Positions 15,234 through 22,445 of a stretch of DNA of 22,517 bases are shown here, in pieces. Source of the DNA: Paracoccaceae bacterium. GTDB taxonomy: Bacteria > Pseudomonadota > Alphaproteobacteria > Rhodobacterales > Rhodobacteraceae. A model generated the notes under the pieces. It ran no database searches and was not told the DNA's origin. It saw nothing but the letters and a program-made list of their open reading frames with translations. A program made the position numbers and the translations under genes. The stretch lies in NCBI GenBank assembly GCA_003500165.1, contig DNSZ01000131.1, positions 956 through 23,472 on the forward strand, written 5' to 3'. Each line of letters begins with the position of its first letter. Position 1 is the first letter of the stretch.

Positions 15234-15718
15234 GGGGGCTTGCGACGCTGTGGGGGCTGGGCCGGATCGGCCCCGCGCCGGGGACGCTGGGGGCGCTGGC
15301 CGCGCTGCCGCTGGGCTGGCTCTTGCACTGGCTGGGCGGCTTTCCCGGCCTGGCAGCCGGCACCGTCGCGGTGACGCTGGCCGGGCATGCCGCGATCCGT
15401 GCCTATCTGCCCAAGGTCGGCGCGGCCGATCCGCAAGAGGTGATCGTCGACGAGACGGCGGGCCAGTTGCTGGCGCTGTGGCCGCTTTCGGCCGGGCTGT
15501 GGCTGGCCGGCGCGGCGCCGCATCTGTTTCCCTGGCCCGGCTGGGTCGGTGCCTTTGTGCTGTTCCGGCTGTTCGACATCTGGAAGCCCGGGCCGATCCG
15601 CCGGCTGGAGAAGCTGCCCGGCGCCACCGGCGTGATGGCCGACGATCTGGGCGCGGGGACGGCGGCGGCGCTTTGCGTCGCGCTCCTTGCCGCGCTCGCC
15701 CATGGGGTGGCGATGTGA
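15230..15718 (+). CDS. pgpA: Phosphatidylglycerophosphatase A
   Basis: 162 residues, membrane protein with four or so hydrophobic segments. Family motifs are GRIGPAPGTLG near the start, EVIVDETAGQ in the middle and ADDLGAG near the C-terminus, with FRLFDIWKPGPI between them. PgpA removes the phosphate from phosphatidylglycerophosphate to give phosphatidylglycerol in the inner membrane. It overlaps ispDF by 4 bp (ATGA) and cinA by 4 bp (GTGA). The three genes are almost certainly one transcript with translational coupling. Confidence 0.95.
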   Translation: MRGLATLWGLGRIGPAPGTLGALAALPLGWLLHWLGGFPGLAAGTVAVTLAGHAAIRAYLPKVGAADPQEVIVDETAGQLLALWPLSAGLWLAGAAPHLFPWPGWVGAFVLFRLFDIWKPGPIRRLEKLPGATGVMADDLGAGTAAALCVALLAALAHGVAM

Positions 15719-16200
15719 ACCCGGCCGAGGCGGTTCTGGAAATCTGTCGCGAGCGGGGCTGGATGCTGGCCTGCGCCGAATCCTGCACCGGCGGGATGAT
15801 TGCCGCCGCGCTGACCGACATGCCCGGCGCGTCCGATGTCTTTGACCGCGGCTTCGTGACCTATTCGAACCGCGCCAAACTTGCGATGCTGGGCGTCGCC
15901 GACGCCGCTATTGCCGCCCATGGGGCGGTGTCCGAACCCGTCGCGGCCGCCATGGCCCGGGGCGCGCGCGACCGGGCCGGGGTGGCGGTTGCGCTGGCGG
16001 TGACCGGGGTGGCGGGCCCCGGCGGTTCGGGCGCGAAACCCGAAGGCCTGGTCTGTTTCGGCTGGGCGCTGCCCGACGGCAGGGTCGCGACCGAAACGGT
16101 CGCCTTCGGCCCGCGCGGCCGCGCCGCGGTCCGGGCCGCTGCGCGCGACTACGCGTTGTCGGTGCTGGCCGCCCGGCTGACCGCCTTGCCCGGCCCGTAA
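15715..16200 (+). CDS. CinA C-terminal domain protein, NMN amidohydrolase PncC-like
   Basis: 161 residues, a stand-alone CinA-C domain. Motifs: LACAESCTGGMIA with the catalytic Ser/Lys-type loop, FVTYSNRAK, and VTGVAGPGGSGAKPEG. Family members deamidate nicotinamide mononucleotide to nicotinate mononucleotide in NAD salvage, and were first linked to competence (CinA). The start GTG 15715 overlaps the pgpA stop. The last 52 bp overlap the 3' end of the convergent coq10/ratA-like gene, so both C-termini are encoded by the same DNA on opposite strands. Confidence 0.93.
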   Translation: MNPAEAVLEICRERGWMLACAESCTGGMIAAALTDMPGASDVFDRGFVTYSNRAKLAMLGVADAAIAAHGAVSEPVAAAMARGARDRAGVAVALAVTGVAGPGGSGAKPEGLVCFGWALPDGRVATETVAFGPRGRAAVRAAARDYALSVLAARLTALPGP

Positions 16201-16637
16201 AGCTGGCGCGCGCGTTCCTCGAAGGCGGCGACGATCCGGCGCATCGCCTCGTTGAACACGACGCCGATCAGCGCCTGCAGCGCGCGCGAGCGGAATTCAA
16301 AATCGACAAAGAAATCGGCCATGCATCCGCCTTCGGGCAGATTCTCGAAATGCCAGTGATTGTTGAGATAGCGAAACGGCCCGTCGAGATATTCCACGTC
16401 GATCATCGTCTGGCGCGGCCGCAATGTCACCCGCGAGCCGAAGCGTTCGCGAAACACCTTGAACGAGATCACCAGATCGGCCTCGAGTATCTCGTGCTCG
16501 TCATGGTGGGTATGGCTGCGGATCCGCGCCGCCGCGCACCAAGGCAGGAATTCGGGATAGGCCGCGACGTCGGCGACCAGATCGTACATCTGCTTGGCGC
16601 TGTAGGGCAGCGCGCGTTTTTCCCCATGCGTCGGCAT
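16149..16637 (-). CDS. COQ10/RatA-like START domain protein
   Basis: 162 residues. The START/polyketide-cyclase fold of the COQ10 family is clear: LPYSAKQMYDLVADVAAYPEFLPW at the N-terminus, then ADLVISFKVFRERFGSRVTL, FENLPEGGCMADFFVDFEF and a C-terminal amphipathic helix. Proteins of this family bind ubiquinone and support respiration; enterobacterial RatA has been reported to inhibit 70S formation. A quinone role is more likely here. The gene is convergent with cinA, with a 52-bp overlap. It is divergent from the hpt-like gene, 80 bp apart. Start ATG 16637 is the only good one; no Shine-Dalgarno was seen. Confidence 0.92.
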   Translation of the reverse strand: MPTHGEKRALPYSAKQMYDLVADVAAYPEFLPWCAAARIRSHTHHDEHEILEADLVISFKVFRERFGSRVTLRPRQTMIDVEYLDGPFRYLNNHWHFENLPEGGCMADFFVDFEFRSRALQALIGVVFNEAMRRIVAAFEERARQLYGPGKAVSRAASTDNA

Positions 16638-16717
16638 ATCGCTCGCAGTGTCCCGCCCGATGCGTTATCCTGAGGCCGGTTTGTGCCCCGGCCGGGGGCG
16701 GAAAGGCAAGGGACAGG

Positions 16718-17263
16718 ATGGCCGCACCCCACTCGATCGACCCGATCCTGACGGAGGCCGAGATCGCCGCGCGGGTCCGCGGGCTGGGTGGCCAGATCAC
16801 ATAGGCCTTTGCCGACACCGGCACGCTGCTTTGTGTCGGGCTGCTGAACGGCGCCTTCGTCTTTCTGGCCGATCTGGTGCGGGCCATCGATCTGCCGGTC
16901 GAGATCGACTTTCTGCACGCGTCTTCCGACACCACCGGCACGGCGCCCGGTGCACTGCACATCTTTGGCGACCTGGCGACCGATATCGGCGATCGCGACG
17001 TGCTGGTGGTCGACGATATCCTCAGCACCGGCAACACGTTGAGTGCCGTGATGACACGGCTGGCGGCGCGCTGGCCGCGCCGGCTGGAGGCCTGCGTCCT
17101 GATCGACAAGCCGGTCCTGCGGCAGGTGCCGGTCGATGTCCGCTGGACCGGCTTCGCCAAACCCGACGCCTTCTATGTCGGCTGTGGCATGGACTACGAT
17201 CAGCGCCATCGCCACAGGCCCGATATCGGCGCCCTACGCTTCGCCGACGGCGATCCGGGCTGA
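16718..17263 (+). pseudogene. Hypoxanthine phosphoribosyltransferase-like gene interrupted by TAG
   Basis: From ATG 16718 (preceded by AAGGGACAGG) the frame reads MAAPHSIDPILTEAEIAARV, then meets TAG at 16802-16804. It continues in the same frame as a recognisable HPRT to 17263, 182 codons in all, the normal size. The PRPP loop region is DVLVVDDILSTGNTL. Canonical HPRTs have E/D-D-x-x-D-T-G, so the catalytic-base Asp is Ser here. The usual Ser-Tyr of the flexible loop reads SSD, and the PPi-loop residue in GLLNGAF is also unusual. Either the gene is decaying, the paralogue has diverged, or the stop is a sequencing error. An internal GTG at 16877 would give 128 residues lacking the PPi loop. 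Neighbours give no clue to a specialised substrate. Confidence 0.75.
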
Positions 17264-17324
17264 TCGGCGCCCGCCGATGGCCGATGCGCCGCGGGCGGGT
17301 GCCAGAAATCGAAGCGTCATGCCA

Positions 17325-17342
17325 GGGCGCAAGGAGGCGCCC
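17325..17342. terminator. Hairpin between convergent hpt-like and LuxR-type genes
   Basis: GGGCGC (17325-17330) pairs with GCGCCC (17337-17342) around AAGGAG. It lies in the 102-bp convergent gap. No U-tract is present, so terminator function is tentative. Confidence 0.3.
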
Positions 17343-17365
17343 GCATCGCGCTCTGGTCTTTGGGA

Positions 17366-17923
17366 TCAATTGACCGGACGATCCCCGGCCAGCCCGGCCG
17401 AGGCAACCCGCGCCGCAGCGACGTCATAGAGGTCCTCAAGGAAATCGGCCGCCAGCGCGGTTCGGTTTGCCAGACCTGATTTACGGTAGATGCCCTGCAC
17501 CTGCTGGCGGATCGTCGCCTCGCCGGTCTGCCGCAGACGGGCGATACCCTTCAGCGGCAGCCCGTTCAGCATCAGCCCGGCGATATCGGCCTCTGCCGCC
17601 GTCAGGCCCCAATCGTCGAACTGCCGCTGGATCGCCTCCGCAAGCCCGGTCATCAGCAGCCGGCTGTTCTGCCGCCAGCGTTCGCCGTCCTGCCGCGCGC
17701 GGTCAAGATCGACGCGCATCGCCGCCGTGTCGCGTTCGATGTTGGCGAACTTTGGCACGATCAGGAGGGCGACCACCACCAGGGCAAAGAGGATCGTCTT
17801 TTCGGCCAGGTCGATCGCGATCTCGGCGGGCGGCGGGCGGCTGGGATCGACGATCAGGTCGAGCGCGATGAAGGCCGCCGCCAGAACCGGGGCGATCGCG
17901 AAGAGCGCAAGAGCTCTGGGCAC
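17366..17923 (-). CDS. Membrane-anchored LuxR-type helix-turn-helix regulator
   Basis: 185 residues. Two hydrophobic helices lie at about 5-25 and 43-58, then a charged, coiled-coil-like stretch (IERDTAAMRVDLDRARQDGE) and a C-terminal LuxR/GerE-type DNA-binding domain at about 106-165 (GLTAAEADIAGLMLNGLPLK, then GEATIRQQVQGIYRKSGLANR). No receiver or autoinducer domain is present, so the signal probably enters through the membrane helices. The start is the GTG at 17923; GGAGG lies 17 nt upstream, rather far, so the true start may differ slightly. It is transcribed divergently from a secreted-protein gene across 186 bp containing a 22-bp palindrome, which makes that gene the likeliest target. 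Family and role are otherwise unknown to me. Confidence 0.82.
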   Translation of the reverse strand: MPRALALFAIAPVLAAAFIALDLIVDPSRPPPAEIAIDLAEKTILFALVVVALLIVPKFANIERDTAAMRVDLDRARQDGERWRQNSRLLMTGLAEAIQRQFDDWGLTAAEADIAGLMLNGLPLKGIARLRQTGEATIRQQVQGIYRKSGLANRTALAADFLEDLYDVAAARVASAGLAGDRPVN

Positions 17924-18019
17924 GGGTGCGATGGCGGTATCCTCCGTCTCGCAGCAATATGTCCCGGCGCGGGCGACAGAGGCAATCCTACATGGGTGCG
18001 AAGCCGCGACAAGACGCGA

Positions 18020-18041
18020 CGATCCGGCTTATGCCGGATCG
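18020..18041. promoter_or_regulatory. 22-bp palindrome, candidate operator
   Basis: CGATCCGGC (18020-18028) and GCCGGATCG (18033-18041) are exact reverse complements around TTAT. It sits in the 186-bp divergent region, about 70 bp before the secreted-protein start and 97 bp before the regulator start. The size fits the dyad sites bound by LuxR-type dimers, but a plain RNA hairpin is also possible. Confidence 0.45.
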
Positions 18042-18109
18042 ACCGGCAGGGACTGGCCACCTAGCTGCCTTGGGGACGCACCGGTCCACAACAGCATCGG
18101 AGACAGAAA

Positions 18110-18847
18110 ATGACCCTGAGAATTCTCGCAGCCGCGCTGGTCGCGGCCGGCCCCGCCCTGGCCGAACCGACGGTGCCCGATTTCGCTGCCGCCGATTTCA
18201 CGGCCCCCGCGGAAAACCCGTATTTCCCGCTGGCGCCGGGCGACCCGCGGGTGCTTGCGGCCGAGGGCGTTGACGCCGACGGCGAACGCTTCACCGAGCG
18301 CTTCGAGCAGACCAATATCGGACCGGGTCCGGTTCTGCTGGGCGTGCAGACCATGATCCAGCGCGACCGTGCCTTTGAAGACGGGGTCCTGGTCGAAGAG
18401 ACGCTCGACTATTACGCCGCCGATTCGGCAGGCAATGTGTGGTATTTCGGCGAGGATGTGGTGAACTACGTCTATGACGCGGCCGGTGCGCTGGTCGGGA
18501 CCAACGCCCACAGCAGCTGGCGGTCGGGTGTGGACGGCGCGATGCCGGGCTGGATCATGCCGGCCGACCCGGCGGTCGGGCTCGAATACTATCAGGAAAT
18601 CGCGAAGGCCAACGATGCGCTTGACCAGGCGCGGATCCACGCCCTTGGCACATCGGTCGAGATCGACGGGATCGGCCGGCTCGATGACGTTCTCGTCACC
18701 TACGAGACGAGCGCGCTCGATCCCGATCTGCGAGAATTCAAGTATTACGCGCCGGGCATCGGGCTGATCCGCGCCGATGAAGGGCTGTCGCCCGCGCTGG
18801 ACGACCCCGCGCTGATCTTCACCCCGAGGCCGGGCGCGGCGAACTGA
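18110..18847 (+). CDS. Secreted protein of unknown function
   Basis: 245 residues with a standard Sec signal peptide (MTLRILAAALVAAGPALA, probable cleavage before EP). The mature protein has ENPYFPLAPGDPRVL near the N-terminus, then YYAADSAGNVWYFGEDV in the middle, then GAMPGWIMPADPAVGLEYYQ and a final FKYYAPGIGLIR. I know this pattern from uncharacterised bacterial exported proteins but can give no function; there are no catalytic motifs, cysteines or transmembrane helices after the signal. ATG 18110 is preceded by GGAG at a suitable distance. The gene is divergent from the membrane-anchored LuxR-type regulator and convergent with lipA, with a short hairpin between them. Confidence 0.85.
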   Translation: MTLRILAAALVAAGPALAEPTVPDFAAADFTAPAENPYFPLAPGDPRVLAAEGVDADGERFTERFEQTNIGPGPVLLGVQTMIQRDRAFEDGVLVEETLDYYAADSAGNVWYFGEDVVNYVYDAAGALVGTNAHSSWRSGVDGAMPGWIMPADPAVGLEYYQEIAKANDALDQARIHALGTSVEIDGIGRLDDVLVTYETSALDPDLREFKYYAPGIGLIRADEGLSPALDDPALIFTPRPGAAN

Positions 18848-18854
18848 CGCAAAC

Positions 18855-18871
18855 GGTCCTTGAGGAGGACC
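18855..18871. terminator. Short hairpin between the secreted-protein gene and lipA
   Basis: GGTCCT (18855-18860) pairs with AGGACC (18866-18871) around TGAGG in the 28-bp convergent gap. It is placed to serve both genes but lacks a U-tract. Confidence 0.4.
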
Positions 18872-18875
18872 ATGA

Positions 18876-19829
18876 TCAGCCGGCGGCCAGTGCGGCGCGG
18901 GCCGCCTTCAGCCGGGCGAAATCCTCGGCCGCGTGATAGCTCGACCGGGTCAGCGGGCTGGCCGAGACCATCAGAAAGCCCTTGCCGCGGGCGGCGCGTT
19001 CCAGCCCGGCGAATTCCTCTGGCGTCCAGAACCGGGCCACCGGATGATGCCGCGGCGTCGGTTGCAGATACTGCCCGATCGTCAGGAAATCGACATCGGC
19101 CGCGCGCAGATCGTCCATCACCTGCAGGATCTGGTCGCGGGTTTCACCAAGCCCGACCATCAGCCCGGACTTGGTGAAGGCGGCCGGGTCGATCTCCTTC
19201 ACCCGTTGCAGCAGGCGCAGCGAATGGAAGTATCGCGCGCCGGGACGGACCGCGGGGTAAAGCCCCGGCACCGTTTCCAGATTGTGGTTGAAGACATCGG
19301 GCCGTGCTTCGACCACCGTCTGCAGCGCGCTGCCGTCGCATTTCAGGAAGTCGGGCGTCAGCACCTCGATCGTGACCTCGGGGTCCTGGCGGCGGATCGC
19401 CCGGATCGTCATCGCGAAATGCTCGGCGCCGCCATCGGCCAGATCGTCCCGGTCGACGCTGGTGACCACCACATGGCGCAGCCCCAGGGCCGAAATCGCC
19501 TGGGCCACGCGACCCGGCTCGAACGGGTCGAGCGCGTCGGGTCTTCCCGTGGCGACATTGCAGAACGCGCAGCCCCGGGTGCAAACCTCGCCCATGATCA
19601 TCACCGTGGCATGGCCCTGCGCCCAGCATTCGCCGACATTGGGGCATCCCGCCTCTTCGCAGACGGTCGCCAGCCCGTTCTGGCGGATGATGTCGCGGGT
19701 CCGCCGATAGCCCTCCGAGACGGGCGCCTTGACGCGGATCCAGTCGGGCTTGCGGCCCGGCACGCTGGGGGAGCGGCGCGCCTTTTCGGGATGGCGGGCG
19801 GCGGGATCGGTCAGATCGCGGGGTGGCAT
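18876..19829 (-). CDS. lipA: Lipoyl synthase
   Basis: 317 residues, a radical-SAM enzyme that inserts two sulfurs into octanoyl groups on lipoyl domains. The auxiliary cluster cysteines are Cys57, Cys62 and Cys68 in CEEAGCPNVGEC; the radical-SAM cluster is Cys83, Cys87 and Cys90 in CTRGCAFC. The C-terminal SPLTRSSYHA carries the Ser that ligates the auxiliary cluster. The start ATG 19829 has AGGAAG 6 nt upstream. It is divergent from the VIT-type transporter gene (83 bp apart). Lipoate supports 2-oxoacid dehydrogenases, metabolically near the downstream icd, though icd is on the other strand. Confidence 0.97.
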   Translation of the reverse strand: MPPRDLTDPAARHPEKARRSPSVPGRKPDWIRVKAPVSEGYRRTRDIIRQNGLATVCEEAGCPNVGECWAQGHATVMIMGEVCTRGCAFCNVATGRPDALDPFEPGRVAQAISALGLRHVVVTSVDRDDLADGGAEHFAMTIRAIRRQDPEVTIEVLTPDFLKCDGSALQTVVEARPDVFNHNLETVPGLYPAVRPGARYFHSLRLLQRVKEIDPAAFTKSGLMVGLGETRDQILQVMDDLRAADVDFLTIGQYLQPTPRHHPVARFWTPEEFAGLERAARGKGFLMVSASPLTRSSYHAAEDFARLKAARAALAAG

Positions 19830-19876
19830 CGGCAGCTTCCTTTCGGCACCTTCGGATGTAACGCTGCCGGGCGGGC

Positions 19877-19905
19877 TTGTCCAACCCGGCCGACTTGCGC
19901 AGTCT
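19877..19905 (+). promoter_or_regulatory. Candidate promoter of the VIT-type gene, leaderless layout
   Basis: TTGTCC (19877-19882), a 17-bp spacer and CAGTCT (19900-19905), with 7 nt to ATG 19913 and no Shine-Dalgarno. The -10 match is weak (3 of 6), so this is the least certain of the four leaderless candidates. Confidence 0.3.
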
Positions 19906-19912
19906 GGCCGCC

Positions 19913-20656
19913 ATGGCCGACCCGGACCCCATCGACTGGCCGGCGCACCGGCGCGACGCCCACGCCATCGGGCGGGCGCAGGAGTTTCTGCGCCAGATCG
20001 TCTATGGCGGCAATGACGGCATCGTCACCACCTTTGCGATCGTCGCGGGTTTCGCCGGCGCCCAGGCCGAAGGGGCCGGCCAGATCGGTGTCGTCGCGGT
20101 GCTGGTGTTCGGACTGGCGAACCTGTTTGCCGACGGGGTGTCGATGGGGCTGGGGGAATTCCTGTCGGCCCGGTCGCAGCGCGACCTGTACGAGGCACAG
20201 CGCGCCCGCGAGCTTGCCGCGATCCGCGACGACCCGGGCCAGGAACGCCGCGAGATCGTCGACATCCTGCGCGGCAAGGGGCTGGCGCCCGCCGATGCCC
20301 AGGCGACGGCGGATCTGCTGATGAAGAACCCCGGCCTGCTGGCCGACCTGATGATGACCTATGAATTCGGCATGGCCGACCCGCGCGCGGAAACCCCGGC
20401 GGTCAACGGGCTGTTCACCTTCCTGTCTTTTCTGGTGTTCGGATCGGTGCCGCTGGTCCCCTATCTGGCGGGCGCCCCGGCGCAGGCGGCGTTCTGGCTG
20501 TCGGTCGGCGCGACCTCTGGCGCGCTGACTGCGCTGGGGCTGCTGCGCTGGTACGCGACCCGCCAGGCGCTCATCCGCTGCGTGGCCGAAACGGTGGCGG
20601 TGGGCGGTGTGTGTGCGGCGGTCGCCTTTGCCGTCGGGGCGCTGGTCGGGGGGTGA
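19913..20656 (+). CDS. VIT1/CCC1 family iron/manganese transporter
   Basis: 247 residues. Membrane helices at both ends flank a cytosolic helical domain rich in Arg, Glu and Asp. The first helix holds the family motif YGGNDGIVTTFAIVAGFAGA; the second has NLFADGVSMGLGEFLSA. The middle domain has MKNPGLLADLMMTYEFGM, with the acidic residues and Met typical of the VIT metal-binding domain. The last three helices follow (FTFLSFLVFGSVPLVPYL onwards). VIT/CCC1 proteins move Fe2+/Mn2+ out of the cytosol. ATG 19913 is preferred over a TTG at 19877, which falls in the candidate -35. It is followed by icd 66 bp downstream on the same strand. Confidence 0.9.
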   Translation: MADPDPIDWPAHRRDAHAIGRAQEFLRQIVYGGNDGIVTTFAIVAGFAGAQAEGAGQIGVVAVLVFGLANLFADGVSMGLGEFLSARSQRDLYEAQRARELAAIRDDPGQERREIVDILRGKGLAPADAQATADLLMKNPGLLADLMMTYEFGMADPRAETPAVNGLFTFLSFLVFGSVPLVPYLAGAPAQAAFWLSVGATSGALTALGLLRWYATRQALIRCVAETVAVGGVCAAVAFAVGALVGG

Positions 20657-20722
20657 GGTTCCTGCTTTTCCCCCGGATGCGGCCGGGCTAGACACCGGTC
20701 GACAGCAGGAAAGGGCCACCGC

Positions 20723-21934
20723 ATGGACAGGATCACGGTTGAAAACCCCGTCGTCGAGCTTGACGGGGACGAGATGACCCGGATCATCTGGGCCTTCATC
20801 AAGGACAAGCTGATCCTGCCCTATCTGGACCTCGATCTGCTCTACTACGATCTGGGGATCGAAGAGCGCGACCGCACCAACGACCAGATCACCATCGACG
20901 CGGCCGAGAAGATCAGGGAGATCGGCGTCGGCGTGAAATGCGCCACCATCACGCCGGACGAGGCCCGGGTCGAGGAATTCGGCCTGAAGAAGATGTGGCG
21001 CAGCCCCAACGGCACGATCCGCAATATCCTGGGGGGCGTGGTGTTTCGCGCGCCGATCATCTGCCGCAACGTGCCCCGGCTGGTGCCGGGCTGGACGCAG
21101 CCGATCGTGATCGGCCGGCACGCCTTTGGCGATCAGTACCGGGCGACCGATTTCCTGATGCCGGGCCCGGGCAGGCTGACCATCCGGTTCGAGGGCGCGG
21201 ATGGCCAGGTGATCGAGCATGAGGTGTTCGACGCGCCGGGCGCCGGCGTTGCCATGGCGATGTACAACCTTGACGCGTCGATCCGCGATTTCGCCCGGGC
21301 GAGCATGAATTACGGGCTGAACCTGGGCTGGCCGGTCTATCTGTCGACCAAGAACACGATCCTCAAGGCCTATGACGGCCGCTTCAAGGACCTGTTTCAG
21401 GAGGTGTTCGACGCCGAATTCGCCGAGCGTTTCGCGGCGGCCGGGATCACCTATGAACACCGGCTGATCGACGACATGGTGGCGGCGGCGATGAAATGGT
21501 CGGGCGGCTTTGTCTGGGCGTGCAAGAATTACGACGGCGATGTGCAGTCCGATACGGTGGCCCAGGGCTTTGGCTCGCTGGGGCTGATGACGAGCGTGCT
21601 GATGACGCCCGACGGCAAGGTGGTCGAGGCCGAAGCCGCCCATGGCACGGTGACGCGGCATTACCGCCAGCACCAGAAGGGGGAGGCGACATCGACGAAC
21701 TCCATCGCCTCGATCTTTGCCTGGACGGGCGGGCTGAAGCATCGGGCGAAACTCGATGGCAACGACCGGCTGAAGAGCTTCGCCGAGACCCTCGAGCGCG
21801 TGGTCGTCGATACCGTCGAATCGGGCTTCATGACGAAGGATCTGGCGCTGCTCGTCGGCCCCGATCAGAAATGGCTGACCACCGAGGGGTTCCTCGAAAA
21901 GGTCGACGCGAACCTGCAGGCCGCGCTGGGGTAA
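20723..21934 (+). CDS. icd: NADP-dependent isocitrate dehydrogenase
   Basis: 403 residues, the length of the dimeric eukaryote/alphaproteobacterial-type enzyme. Motifs: ENPVVELDGDEMTRIIW at the N-terminus, the substrate segment SPNGTIRN, DDMVAAAMKWSGGFVWACKN, and YDGDVQSD with the metal-binding aspartates. VEAEAAHGTVTRHYRQH carries the cofactor-binding region. It converts isocitrate and NADP+ to 2-oxoglutarate, CO2 and NADPH in the TCA cycle, supplying the 2-oxoglutarate sensed by the PII/NtrB nitrogen system encoded in the same window. The start ATG 20723 is preceded by AGGAAAGG. A double hairpin follows the stop. Confidence 0.97.
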   Translation: MDRITVENPVVELDGDEMTRIIWAFIKDKLILPYLDLDLLYYDLGIEERDRTNDQITIDAAEKIREIGVGVKCATITPDEARVEEFGLKKMWRSPNGTIRNILGGVVFRAPIICRNVPRLVPGWTQPIVIGRHAFGDQYRATDFLMPGPGRLTIRFEGADGQVIEHEVFDAPGAGVAMAMYNLDASIRDFARASMNYGLNLGWPVYLSTKNTILKAYDGRFKDLFQEVFDAEFAERFAAAGITYEHRLIDDMVAAAMKWSGGFVWACKNYDGDVQSDTVAQGFGSLGLMTSVLMTPDGKVVEAEAAHGTVTRHYRQHQKGEATSTNSIASIFAWTGGLKHRAKLDGNDRLKSFAETLERVVVDTVESGFMTKDLALLVGPDQKWLTTEGFLEKVDANLQAALG

Positions 21935-21945
21935 GGCCGGCGGTA

Positions 21946-21979
21946 GGGTTCCTGCAAAGAACCCGGGCCGGGTCCGGCC
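21946..21979 (+). terminator. Tandem hairpins after icd
   Basis: GGGTTC (21946-21951) pairs with GAACCC (21959-21964), and GGCCGG (21966-21971) pairs with CCGGCC (21974-21979, only a 2-nt spacer). They begin 11 bp after the icd stop, in the convergent gap before the right-edge unit. There is no clear U-tract. Confidence 0.4.
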
Positions 21980-22060
21980 AGTCTTGGACGTCCGCCGGCC
22001 CGCGACCCGCACCCGCCCATCAACCCCGCCTTCGGACAATACGGCGCGACCGGCGAGCAA

Positions 22061-22441
22061 CTAACAGCCAAGGTATCTCTTCACCTTGCGCTTCGTCTGA
22101 GGGGATTTGCAGAGGCCCTTCTTGATCCGCAGGAATGTCTGTGCATTCACTTCGTCGCACTCTAGGACCTCGCCCGATTGAATACGAGCTTGTAGCGCGG
22201 CGGCCGAAACGATTTCCGCTTTCCGATAAAGAACAAATGATTGGTGGCGCAACCATGGATGCTCATGTGCTTGCAGCACGCATGTTTGATCGCACAGATC
22301 GTTCGTGTAGGTCGAAATACCCACGATCACCACCAGACCTTTGGCATCCGGATCGCTGCAGATAATGTGGAGATGCTTCTTGTCCGGTTCGTGATAGGTT
22401 CCTGACGGGACCAACAGCGCCGCCTTCTCCTTGACTGGCAT
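22061..22441 (-). CDS. Small protein of unknown function, AT-richer accessory gene
   Basis: 126 residues, no signal peptide or membrane helix. The N-terminal half is beta-like (KEKAALLVPSGTYHEPDKKH, LVVIVGISTYT) with CVLQAHEHPWLRHQSFVLYR in the middle; the C-terminus is basic (SPQTKRKVKRYLGC). The layout is faintly like small SH3-barrel, PemK/MazF-type proteins, but no defining motif is present and I do not assign it. Base composition is visibly less GC-rich than the neighbours, suggesting transfer. It starts 4 nt after the stop of an upstream partial gene on the same strand, so the two form an operon, as in many toxin-antitoxin or accessory pairs. ATG 22441 is the first plausible start. Confidence 0.65.
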   Translation of the reverse strand: MPVKEKAALLVPSGTYHEPDKKHLHIICSDPDAKGLVVIVGISTYTNDLCDQTCVLQAHEHPWLRHQSFVLYRKAEIVSAAALQARIQSGEVLECDEVNAQTFLRIKKGLCKSPQTKRKVKRYLGC

Positions 22442-22445
22442 GCGC

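Noticed and set aside
13461..15821. A 786-codon minus-strand open frame opposite ispDF and pgpA
   Set aside because: It is low-complexity sequence rich in Arg, Ala and Pro, and its start falls inside cinA. The plus-strand genes have clear enzyme motifs, so this is a shadow.
17923..17944. A non-standard ATC start for the membrane LuxR-type gene, well spaced from GGAGG
   Set aside because: ATC starts are very rare. The GTG at 17923 is the simpler choice even with a long spacing.
19811..22060. A 749-codon minus-strand open frame opposite the VIT-type gene and icd
   Set aside because: No recognisable domain, antisense to two confidently identified genes.
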